Shown one piece after another: positions 46,554 to 54,745 of a stretch of DNA of 64,000 nucleotides. A model generated the notes under the pieces. That model was not told the DNA's origin, did no database searches, and saw nothing but the letters and a program-made list of their open reading frames with translations. How positions within the stretch are numbered: position 1 is the first letter of the stretch; the number at the start of each line of letters is the position of its first letter. The translations under genes and the position numbers were made by a program. The DNA comes from Thiosocius sp963753845 (GTDB taxonomy: Bacteria > Pseudomonadota > Gammaproteobacteria > Chromatiales > Chromatiaceae), in the NCBI GenBank assembly GCA_963753845.1, contig CAVWEI010000005.1, positions 85,226-149,225 on the forward strand, in the 5' to 3' direction.

Positions 46554-47577
46554 TCAGGCCGCCAGCCGCTGCCTGCGAAACTCTCTCGGGCTGACGCCAG
46601 CCATCTGCCGGAATGCGCGCGAGAAGTGCGATGGATCCGAGAAGCCGACCTCGCAGGCCGCATCGATCACGGTGTTGCGGGGGTCGGCCAACAGATCGGT
46701 GGCAACCTCGAATCGCAGGTGTTTGATCAGGTCTGAGTAGCTGAGATCGGCACTGATTCAGCCGGCGCTGCAGCGTGCGTACGCTCATGCCGGCGAGCTC
46801 GGCAGCGAGCTCAACTGTCGGGTAGCCATCGGCCAGATAGGGGCGAATCGCCGAACGCAATGAACTGGGGAAATCCCAACGGCTCGACGCCAGTTCGGCA
46901 GGCATCGGCCGCGTCTTTGCCGTCTCTCTGCCATCGGGCCAGGCGAGACTGAGGATTTCGGCCGGGACCGTTACGCAGGTCTCACATTGGCTGACGACGA
47001 AGCGGGTCCCCGGGAAGGTCTTCCAGACCGACTTGCCAAAGGCGGGCTGTGATTGAAACGCGACCTGACTGGGGCGCCAGTCGCTGCCTGCAGCGTGGCG
47101 AACGATCGCCAGCAGGGACATGATCAACAGCCATTCACTGTACTCATGCTGATCCGGGCCAAGACCCAGCCCCACGGTTCCGTAGATCTGGGCCTCGCCG
47201 CTGATGTGCTCCGTGACATGACAAAGTACGTGGGACTGTTCGCGGCTCACCAGCCTGCAGTAGCTGTTCAACGCCTCGCTCAGCGTCCTGGCCTTGTTCA
47301 GCTCCCGGCGCACGGCTGCGTCGAAGTCACTCACCTTGAGTTGCGCGCCGGCCAGGCAACCGAAATCCTCGATGTTGTGCTGCTGCACCGTCGAGGTGAT
47401 GAAGTCGAAGGTTGGAAGGGCGGGGACGTATGCACCGCGACATTTCGGTAACTCGGCGGGCAACCTGGACTGAATCAGCTCGGATGTTACATCGTGCCCC
47501 AGATCGCGAAAGGCACTGACGGCCAGGTCCAGATAGTGGCATCTTAAAAGCGGTACGGGCTCATAAGCGGTGCTCAT
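46554..47577 (-). pseudogene. AraC-family regulator, frameshifted in the HTH (copy A)
   Basis: It begins like copy B (MSTAYEPVPLLRCHYLDLAV) and keeps the N-terminal ligand-binding domain and the first recognition region (ELAGMSVRTLQRRL). An extra C at about 46751, relative to copy B, shifts the frame, so the second helix-turn-helix is replaced by unrelated Arg/Pro-rich residues running past the normal end to 46405. DNA binding is expected to be lost. The ligand-binding half could still be made. Confidence 0.85.
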
Positions 47578-47843
47578 CACATTGACCCTCTGTCCGGCAC
47601 GAATTGTTGTGTCTTTCGGCAAACGCAGCGGTTGCCCTTCGAGACTTACTGCCCGCTGTCATTGCCTGGATACAGGGTAGAGCTGGCCCCTTCGCGCCAC
47701 ATCACCCATCGTGGGGGAGAAGTGGGGGAATTGTTTTCTGGGGTTGCGTGCAGGGTCGCCGATCCGGGGACGGCAGGTGGCGCTTGAAAGGTATTCAGAT
47801 CGACACGAAATTGATTAATAATCAGCTATTTATGTTGTTATCT

Positions 47844-48095
47844 TCATCTGCGAATGTGACTGGGTAGCGCGCTCAGGAGTAACAGCGGCAGGTGCAGTTC
47901 ATAGATGGTGTTGAGGATGCCGAACAACTCGGCCTGGTCCTGGATCGGCCCGCTCAGGCTCGTCACCTGACCGTACCGACGGTCGTGCCGGCTGGACATC
48001 TGCAGCCCACCCAGGCGACCTTCCCACGGAGCGAGGTCGCCCTGGACATCGATCCGGTAGGTGTTGGGGGAATGCGGAGATGTCTGCTGGATCAT
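47844..48095 (-). CDS. Small conserved protein upstream of araC (copy A)
   Basis: 83 residues with YRIDVQGDLAPWEGRLGGL and LSGPIQDQAELFGILNTIY, a pattern seen in a widespread family of roughly 80-residue proteins of unknown role. GGAGGG lies about 12 bases before ATG 48095. Its last few residues differ from copy B because of small indels. It lies about 265 bp upstream of the regulator on the same strand. Confidence 0.65.
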   Translation of the reverse strand: MIQQTSPHSPNTYRIDVQGDLAPWEGRLGGLQMSSRHDRRYGQVTSLSGPIQDQAELFGILNTIYELHLPLLLLSALPSHIRR

Positions 48096-48297
48096 GATGT
48101 GCGCTTTCCCTCCAAACGGGCATTGCCTGACCTGCCAGGGCGCGGTTCAGCCCCCCTTGAAACAAGGCTGCCGGGTCTGCGCTGCCGTGCGGTGACCTGA
48201 CTTTCCCCTTTTTCAAGTGTCTGTCACATCGGCGTAGTGACGCTTCCCCCGTTGTGGGGGTAATGCGGGGCAGCGCGGCGCAATCACATCGGCAAGG

Positions 48298-48568
48298 CCT
48301 AGTGGGCCAAGCGGGAAGTTCGGTTATTCACAGAGCGCCGCTGATGAGCCAAGGTAAGGCGCACACCGCAGGGAATGGCAGGCCCTTTCCAAGGGGTGCA
48401 ACGCAACATTGGCTCATCAGCGACGCTCCCTCCGGGCCAGTCCACAAGCCACGTTGACCGCGTTACACTCGCTGGAATTGGCGATGGCCAGTCCTGCGCT
48501 CGCGTGCCTTGCCAACCCGGCTTGTGGGCTGGCTGTGAGTTACCGAACTTCCCGCATGGCCCACTAGG
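48298..48568. mobile_element. MITE-like 271-bp element
   Basis: The ends are 36-bp terminal inverted repeats (48298-48333 and 48533-48568) matching at 33 of 36 positions; each outer end reads CCTAGTGGGCC. Inside are further inverted pairs: a perfect 13-bp GCTGATGAGCCAA (48340-48352 / 48409-48421) and an imperfect CCAGTCCACAAGCC pair. It has no coding capacity. TA is present at both ends, as in IS630/mariner-type targets. An internally deleted relative ends repeat copy B. Confidence 0.72.
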
Positions 48569-48758
48569 TTGATTCGGCAGTCCAGGATCTCCGCCCCGAC
48601 CTTTTCGCGTGGCGTGAAATGGCAAGCGAAACCGTATTCGGGGCCTTAGTCTGGAGCCTGAGCCTGAATGCTATTTCGGGGATATAGTATTGACCCTCCC
48701 GCCTGTCCGCGTCGCCGGGGGGCCGTTCGTCACCAACAGACAGGTAAAGCCACCGAGC
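48569..48758. other. Leader of the small MscS-family gene
   Basis: No gene is seen here. The sequence from about 48620 on is also found, inverted and diverged, at 54540-54646, so it was duplicated with the channel gene. Confidence 0.5.
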
Positions 48759-50633
48759 ATGCCGATGACTACTTTTTCTTTGCCCGAAGCCATCTGTTCG
48801 AGAGCGATCTTTGCGTTGCTGCTTGTGTTGATCGTAGGCACCGCCGTTGAAGCAAATCCCCTGTTACCGATCGATACCTCGAGCCCGCGCGCGACCATGC
48901 AGAGCTTCCTGGCGCTCACAAAAGAGACCGCTGAACGGTATGGGGCCTACCGCGATTCGCCGAGCCGGGCCTCGCAGCAAGCCCTTGAGCAGATCGACAA
49001 CAAGGTGGAGCGCCTGTTCGACCTCAGCATGGTTGCTCCTGCCAGCCGTCGCCAGGTGGCGAGCGAGAGCTTCTATCTGCTTTGGGACGTCATCGCCCGT
49101 CAGCAGCTGCCGAAACCTGCGGATATCCCCGACATATCCTCAGATCAGGCCGCCCCGGATGCGCCTGAACCATTGACGCGCTGGCGCATACCCCATACCG
49201 AGATCAGCATCGTGCGGGTCGCCGAAGGCCCCTATGCCGGCGAATACCGATTCAGCGCAGGTACGGTAAAGAACATACGCCGTTTCTATGAGATGGCGCG
49301 CGAATCGCCTTATGTCAGCCGGGTGCACATAAAAGACGTGCATCGATTGAACGAGTTGATTACCGGCTGGATGATCCCGATGGCCTGGGTGGAGTCGCTT
49401 CCAGACTGGGCGAACTCCGCAGTGTTGGGCCAGGTGCTGTGGAAATGGCTGGCCATGGCGGTCGCGCTGGCGTTTGGGTTTGGCATCCTGATCGTGGTCT
49501 ATCGATGGTCGCGCAAAAAGACGTTCGACGGCTCTTTCGGCTCATACCTGCGCCACATGAGCGCACCCCTTACCCTGCTCATTCTATTGCCACTGATAGC
49601 TTATTTTGCACGCGTACATATCCATTTGACGGGTAATGGCGCTGAACTGTTGCAGTCGTTGGCGTTTCTGTCCTATGGCATCACGCTGGTCTGGGTCGTG
49701 TGGCTGACCGCCAACCAGGTGGCCGAAACGATTATTGCCTCGCCCCGCATCAAGCCCGAAAGCCTGGATGCTTCGCTGCTGCGACTGGTTGCCCGCACCG
49801 TCGGTGTCTTGGCGGTATTCGTACTTGTCTTCCGGATGCTGGATGAGCTCGGCGTGCCGGTCGCCGGTCTGGTTACCGGTGCAGGCGTGGGTGGTATCGC
49901 GATCGCGCTTGCCGCCAAGAGCACGCTGGAAAACTTCATGGGTGCGCTCAATCTGTTTGCGGACCGCCCGGTCCGCGTCGGCGATCTGTGTCGCTATGAC
50001 GACGATGTCACGCCGGGCTGGCGACCGATCGGCAGGATCGAGTCGATCGGACTGCGTTCCACCAAGATCCGGCATCTCGATCGCAGCCTGATCACTATCC
50101 CAAACGCCGAGTTCGCCCAGCTGAAAATCATCAATTTCAATGGGTGCGACCGCATGTTGCTGACCGCCACGCTCGGCCTGCGCTACGAGACCACCGATGA
50201 CCAGCTGCGCTTCCTGTTGGCCAGTCTGCGCGAACTCCTGCATGCGCACCCCAGTACCATCCACACCATAGACGACCCGGTGCGCGTGCGCTTCGTCGGC
50301 TTCGGAGATTTCTCGCTGAACGTTGCGATTCGCGCGTACATCAGAACCAAGACCCGCAATGAGTTCCTCGCCATTCAGGAAGACATCCTGCTGCGCGCCA
50401 AGAAGCTCGTCGAACAGGCCGGAACCGGTTTCGCCTTCCCCTCGAGTACGGTCTATCTTGGCCGCGACGGTGGTCTCGACCTGGAGCGCCAGCAGGCAGC
50501 GGAGAAGCAGGTACGCGAATGGGCTTCGGCGCAGACCCTGCCGTTTCCGGATTTTGCCGAGGACTATCGACGGTCGATTACTGACACCCTCGATTATCCG
50601 CCGGTGGGCTCGCCTGATGCGGACAGAGGTTGA
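48759..50633 (+). CDS. MscS-family mechanosensitive channel
   Basis: About 624 residues from ATG 48759. A signal peptide (IFALLLVLIVGTAVEA) precedes a periplasmic domain of about 200 residues, then four or five membrane helices. The MscS core has the pore helix GLVTGAGVGGIAIALAAKSTLENFMGA and the beta domain with DRPVRVGDLCRY and ITIPNAEFAQLKIIN. It should open on membrane tension in the inner membrane. The upstream GTG/ATG choices are uncertain; no strong ribosome site is seen. Confidence 0.88.
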   Translation: MPMTTFSLPEAICSRAIFALLLVLIVGTAVEANPLLPIDTSSPRATMQSFLALTKETAERYGAYRDSPSRASQQALEQIDNKVERLFDLSMVAPASRRQVASESFYLLWDVIARQQLPKPADIPDISSDQAAPDAPEPLTRWRIPHTEISIVRVAEGPYAGEYRFSAGTVKNIRRFYEMARESPYVSRVHIKDVHRLNELITGWMIPMAWVESLPDWANSAVLGQVLWKWLAMAVALAFGFGILIVVYRWSRKKTFDGSFGSYLRHMSAPLTLLILLPLIAYFARVHIHLTGNGAELLQSLAFLSYGITLVWVVWLTANQVAETIIASPRIKPESLDASLLRLVARTVGVLAVFVLVFRMLDELGVPVAGLVTGAGVGGIAIALAAKSTLENFMGALNLFADRPVRVGDLCRYDDDVTPGWRPIGRIESIGLRSTKIRHLDRSLITIPNAEFAQLKIINFNGCDRMLLTATLGLRYETTDDQLRFLLASLRELLHAHPSTIHTIDDPVRVRFVGFGDFSLNVAIRAYIRTKTRNEFLAIQEDILLRAKKLVEQAGTGFAFPSSTVYLGRDGGLDLERQQAAEKQVREWASAQTLPFPDFAEDYRRSITDTLDYPPVGSPDADRG

Positions 50634-50769
50634 CTGGCAGTGCCTTTGCAGTCGATCGGGATGATCAGCGGGGGCACCGCTTCCGCCGCTGCCTTAAGCG
50701 GTAGAGGCCGGTAAATGACGCAGTATCGGGAACGCCTGCGATCGGCTCTTCAATGGAGCCACTGGTGAG

Positions 50770-51435
50770 ATGAGCACAGCAAGGGAGCTGATTCTGGACA
50801 CAGAAAGCACAGTTGGAGAAAGCGAGCGGGGTGCGAGCCTTGCCTGCCCGTCATGCGATCTTGTGTTCGATGTCTCGGACCTGGCGGATGGCGAAACGGC
50901 CCGCTGCTCGCGCTGCGGCCACTTCCTGACCCGCTATCGCGCCGACGAGTTGAGCCGGGTCATGGCGTTCTCCGTTTCTGGCCTTATCCTGCTGGTGCTG
51001 GCCTGCAGCTTCCCGTTCATGGAATTCAAGGCCAGCGGCCTGGAGAGCTTGATGACATTGCCTCAGGCCGCGTTGGAACTCTGGCGCAACGGTATGCCGG
51101 ACCTGGCCTTCCTGGTTGCTGCCTTCATCATCCTCATTCCGGCTGCCTTGCTGATCCTGATTGCGATCCTTATCGGCGCATTGATGACGCAGCGGCAGTA
51201 TGCCTTTCTCCCCACGCTGGGCCGCCTGATCTTTGTCCTGCAGAACTGGAGCATGGTCGAGGTGTTCTTCATCGGCGTGCTGGTCAGCCTGGTCAAGATC
51301 GCCGGTATGGCGACGGTTGTCCTCGATATCTCATTCTGGGCCTATGCCGCCTTCAGCATCCTGTTTACCCTGGCCCTGTCCAACCTGGATCGATTCCAGT
51401 GTTGGCGCCGTATAGAGGCATCGAGCCGATCATGA
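50770..51435 (+). CDS. PqiA-like membrane protein, first half
   Basis: 221 residues: a zinc-ribbon-like CPSCDLVFD ... CSRCGHFL followed by four helices (VMAFSVSGLILLVLACSFPFM onward) of a PqiA domain. In E. coli PqiA both PqiA domains are in one 417-residue protein; here they are two genes overlapping by ATGA. It is the inner-membrane partner of PqiB in lipid transport across the envelope. Confidence 0.88.
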   Translation: MSTARELILDTESTVGESERGASLACPSCDLVFDVSDLADGETARCSRCGHFLTRYRADELSRVMAFSVSGLILLVLACSFPFMEFKASGLESLMTLPQAALELWRNGMPDLAFLVAAFIILIPAALLILIAILIGALMTQRQYAFLPTLGRLIFVLQNWSMVEVFFIGVLVSLVKIAGMATVVLDISFWAYAAFSILFTLALSNLDRFQCWRRIEASSRS

Positions 51436-52049
51436 AGGGCCGGGCAACAGCCGCGGAAAACGGCCTGGCATCCTGTCACCTGTGCCTGAAGCTGGCCAGC
51501 AAGGACCTGGATCATTGCCCACGTTGCGGTACAGCACTGCATCTGCGCAAACCGGCCAGCGTGCAGCGCACCCTGGCCCTGCTGATTACCGCCATAGTCC
51601 TATATATACCGGCCAACATTCTGCCGATCATGGTCACCGACCAGTTGGGTCGGTCGGTCGAAAGCACGATCCTGGGTGGGGTGGTGTTGCTGATCCAGTT
51701 GGACTCGATCCCTATCGCCCTGGTCATCTTCATTGCCAGCGTCATGGTGCCGTTGGGCAAGATGCTGGTCATGTTATATCTGTGCTGGAGCGTCAGTCAC
51801 GGTCGGTCGCTCAACCAGCGCCAACGCACGGTGCTGTACCGGATCACCGAGTTCATCGGTAAATGGTCGATGCTGGACGTATTCGTGGTGGCGATCCTGG
51901 TCGCCCTGGTACAACTTGGCGGCTTGCTGGTCATACGCCCCGGCGGTGCCGCCTTGGCCTTTGCCGGTGTCGTGATGGTAACCATGGTCGCGGCGGAGAG
52001 TTTTGATCCCAGGTTGATCTGGGACCAGATGGAGGACAGCAGTGAGTGA
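51432..52049 (+). CDS. PqiA-like membrane protein, second half
   Basis: 205 residues with a second zinc-ribbon (CHLCLKLASKDLDHCPRCG) and the second PqiA domain (ALLITAIVLYIPANILPIMV, FIGKWSMLDVFVVAILVALV). The start ATG 51432 overlaps the first half, and the end overlaps pqiB by 8 bp, so all are translated together. Confidence 0.88.
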   Translation: MKGRATAAENGLASCHLCLKLASKDLDHCPRCGTALHLRKPASVQRTLALLITAIVLYIPANILPIMVTDQLGRSVESTILGGVVLLIQLDSIPIALVIFIASVMVPLGKMLVMLYLCWSVSHGRSLNQRQRTVLYRITEFIGKWSMLDVFVVAILVALVQLGGLLVIRPGGAALAFAGVVMVTMVAAESFDPRLIWDQMEDSSE

Positions 52050-53679
52050 GAACAAACCCTCGGTAAGCCGCGGTCGGAAGTTTTCCGGGGTCTGGATCAT
52101 CCCGCTGGTGGCGGTCGCGATCGGCGCATGGATGGTTATCCACACGGCCATGACCGAAGGACCGACGATCACGATCGAGTTCAAGACTGCTGAAGGCCTC
52201 GAGGCCGGCAAGACCAAGGTCCGAATTCTCAGCCATGAGATTGGGTTGGTTGAAGACGTAGTGTTGAAAGCGGACGTGTCGGGTGTGATCGCCACCGTCA
52301 AGCTGGAGCCGGAGGCAAGGCCCTTGTTGCGCGAGGACACCCGGTTCTGGGTGGTCCGTGCGCGTGTGGGTGCCGGTGGCGTATCGGGACTCGGAACCCT
52401 GCTTTCTGGTGCCTACATCGAAATGGCCCCCGGCTCGGCGGCAGCTAAAAGAAAAGCGTTTGTAGGATTGGAAGAGCCACCCCTGACACCCGTGGGCGCA
52501 CCCGGGCTGCGCCTGACCCTGTTCAGCGATCGCGCCGGCTCAACCGGCACCGGTAACGCGGTGCTGTACCGGGGCTACAAGGTCGGGCGTGTCGAGGCGA
52601 CAGCATTCGATACCAAGCGGAAACAAGTCCGCTACGACATCTTTATCGATGCACCGTTTCACGAACTGGTCCACAGCGGTACCCGGTTCTGGGATATCAG
52701 TGGTATCTCTGTCAATGCCTCCGCTGACGGGATCAAAGTCAAAACAGGTTCTGTGGAGACCATTTTGCTCGGTGGTGTGAGCTTCGGTACGCCGCCCGGG
52801 GTAGGGGCACAAAACCCGGTAGCAGACCATGCTGAATTCACGCTCTACGGTTCCTATGAAGAGATTCTCGAGAACCCCTATCAACACGGGGCACACTATG
52901 TCGTGTCCTTCAGGCAGTCGCTGCGAGGTCTGGTGCCTGGGGCACCCGTGGAATACCGCGGTATTCTGGTCGGTCGGGTCGAGCGCGTACTTGTAAAGGA
53001 ACTCGCTGCCCAGGGATTGAAGGGTGACGACGACCCCATCCCCGTGCTGATCTATCTGGAACCCGGTCGCCTGGAGATTCCCGACAGCGAGGACTCGGTG
53101 GTCGCGCTCAGGTCCAGCATCGAGCAGGGTGTCCGCCGCGGCATGCGGGCGACCCTGCAGACAGGCAACCTGCTGACCGGCCGACAACTGATCGGCGTCG
53201 ACTACTACCCGGACGAAGAACCGGCTGAACTGGGTCAATTCGAGCAGTACGCGACCATCCCGACCATCGAGACCGGCGTGGATCGCCTGGAAACCCAGGT
53301 CAGCAAGCTGTTGAAGAAGCTCAACGCACTGCCGCTGGAGGAAACCGTGGCCGGTGCCAACAAAGCCATGGTGACTGCCGACGACGCCTTGGCCTCGCTG
53401 AAGACGGCGCTGGATTCCACGGACGCCTTGCTGAGCAGTTCAGGTACCCAGGCGGTGCCCGACGAACTGGTCGCCACGCTGCAGAAGGCGAGCTTTGTGC
53501 TGGACGGGTTCTCCCGGAATGCCGAGCTGTACAAGAACCTGAACGCCTCGCTGAGATCGCTGGATGCGACTCTGAACAATACGAAAACCCTGACCCGGCA
53601 GTTGTCCGACAAACCGAATTCCCTGCTGTTGCCGGCGAGCAATGAACCAGACCCGATCCCGAGGGCCAAGAACCAATGA
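52042..53679 (+). CDS. pqiB: MCE-family intermembrane transport protein PqiB
   Basis: 545 residues, close to E. coli PqiB (546). One N-terminal membrane helix is followed by three MCE domains (starting near TITIEFKTAEGLEAGKTKVR, LRLTLFSDRAGSTGTGNAVL and HYVVSFRQSLRGLVPGAPVE) and a C-terminal coiled coil (about 420-520). PqiB hexamers form a periplasm-spanning tube for lipids. GTG 52042 is the start. Confidence 0.93.
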   Translation: MSENKPSVSRGRKFSGVWIIPLVAVAIGAWMVIHTAMTEGPTITIEFKTAEGLEAGKTKVRILSHEIGLVEDVVLKADVSGVIATVKLEPEARPLLREDTRFWVVRARVGAGGVSGLGTLLSGAYIEMAPGSAAAKRKAFVGLEEPPLTPVGAPGLRLTLFSDRAGSTGTGNAVLYRGYKVGRVEATAFDTKRKQVRYDIFIDAPFHELVHSGTRFWDISGISVNASADGIKVKTGSVETILLGGVSFGTPPGVGAQNPVADHAEFTLYGSYEEILENPYQHGAHYVVSFRQSLRGLVPGAPVEYRGILVGRVERVLVKELAAQGLKGDDDPIPVLIYLEPGRLEIPDSEDSVVALRSSIEQGVRRGMRATLQTGNLLTGRQLIGVDYYPDEEPAELGQFEQYATIPTIETGVDRLETQVSKLLKKLNALPLEETVAGANKAMVTADDALASLKTALDSTDALLSSSGTQAVPDELVATLQKASFVLDGFSRNAELYKNLNASLRSLDATLNNTKTLTRQLSDKPNSLLLPASNEPDPIPRAKNQ

Positions 53680-54233
53680 AAGCCTTACTCGCCATCCTCG
53701 TCGTGTTGACCGCCGGCTGTGGCGGGAAGGCACCGGAGCTCACGCAGTACCTGTTACGCGCCGATGCGCCCGGCCAGATTGCGGGAAAGGCTCCGGCAAG
53801 TACCGGGATCGGTGACCTTACGGTCGCATCCTATATCGACTCCCCCGGCCTCGTGTTGGAATCCAGCAATGGCGAGGTGCGCATGGCCCGCCATCACCAG
53901 TGGGCTGAACCCCTGCGCGAGAGCCTGCGCAGCTTTCTCGCCGCTGAAATAGCCACAGCAAGTGGTCAGGCTATCGGCAGTCAAAAATACAGGGCGTCGA
54001 CTTGGAAGCGACGCATCGATATTCATGTCGATCAGTTGCATGGCAATGCAGATGGTGACGCCACCCTGGTCGCCTACTGGGCTGTGATAGATGCCAGCAA
54101 GGTCAAGCTGCTTTCCGAGAAGGCGTTTTCCGACACGGAGCCGCTCGCCGGAGACGGCTATGAGGCATTGGTCCGCGCCGAGAAGGTTTTGCTTAGCAGG
54201 CTGGCTACCGCGATCGCGGCAACCCTGAATTGA
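53676..54233 (+). CDS. pqiC: PqiC/YmbA-family outer-membrane lipoprotein
   Basis: 185 residues with a lipobox (VVLTAGCGG) and the ABC-type transport auxiliary fold of PqiC (YLLRADAPG, ASYIDSPGLVLESSNGEVRM, WAEPLRESLRSFLAAEI). It docks the PqiB tube at the outer membrane. ATGA overlap with pqiB completes the pqiAABC operon. Confidence 0.9.
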   Translation: MKALLAILVVLTAGCGGKAPELTQYLLRADAPGQIAGKAPASTGIGDLTVASYIDSPGLVLESSNGEVRMARHHQWAEPLRESLRSFLAAEIATASGQAIGSQKYRASTWKRRIDIHVDQLHGNADGDATLVAYWAVIDASKVKLLSEKAFSDTEPLAGDGYEALVRAEKVLLSRLATAIAATLN

Positions 54234-54250
54234 GTCTCCGGACAGGGGCC

Positions 54251-54646
54251 TTAGGGCGGGTAGTCCAGGGTGTCGGTGATTGAACGACAGTGCTCTTCGA
54301 CAAAGTCTGGAAACGGCAGGGTCTGCTCCGAGGCCCATTCACGCACCCGCTTCGGTAAGGGTCAGAAAACTTTGCATGGTTACCCGCGGGCTTGAGATAT
54401 CGACCGCTAACAGGGGATTGTCTGCAACGGCTGCGCAAGCAGCAACGCAACAATCAATCTCGAACGGATGGCTTCGGGCGGATAGAAGGCAGTCATCGGC
54501 TTGCTCGGTGCTGTTACCTGTCTGCTGGCGGTGACCAGCCCCGACCCGACGTTGGCAGGCAGGAGGATCAGTGCAGTTGCCCCCGAAAACTATTCAGACT
54601 CAGACACGAGACTAATGCCCCGAACGCGATGCGGCTTGCCATTTTT
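54251..54646 (-). pseudogene. Decayed inverted copy of the small MscS locus
   Basis: Read on the minus strand, 54646 to about 54350 resembles the leader and N-terminus of the gene at 48759: ADNPLLAVDISSPRVTMQSF here against EANPLLPIDTSSPRATMQSF there. Just after it, 54348-54251 encodes the C-terminus in another frame: REWASEQTLPFPDF, then SITDTLDYPP and a stop, against REWASAQTLPFPDF and SITDTLDYPP. The middle of the gene (about 1.7 kb) is missing and the junction is out of frame. It is a deletion remnant of an inverted duplication. Confidence 0.82.
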
Positions 54647-54745
54647 TGCCATATGAAGGCATCCTGGCAGTCGAAGAACGTCGATTTCTTATGACGCGAG
54701 ATGGCCAGATGCCATGGCGAAGGTACTGTTACCGTGCAAGCAATC

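Larger units (their letters stand above)
46206..48333. repeat. Long direct repeat, copy A
   Basis: About 2.13 kb nearly identical to 60816-62942 in the same orientation, 14.6 kb away, with scattered substitutions and very few indels. The unit contains, on the minus strand, a small-protein gene then an AraC-type regulator gene, flanked by non-coding DNA. It ends inside the left terminal repeat of the 48.3-48.6 kb element. Copy A carries the frameshifted regulator. Confidence 0.92.

Noticed and set aside
46185..46736. Plus-strand open frame over the araC 3' end (also seen at 61106-61348)
   Set aside because: It is antisense to the regulator gene and resembles no family. The copies differ in reading frame upstream.
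48246..48260. CCCCC-GTTGT-GGGGG hairpin as a terminator
   Set aside because: It is followed by TAATGCGG, not a T-run, and lies upstream rather than downstream of the small gene. It may be a leader structure.
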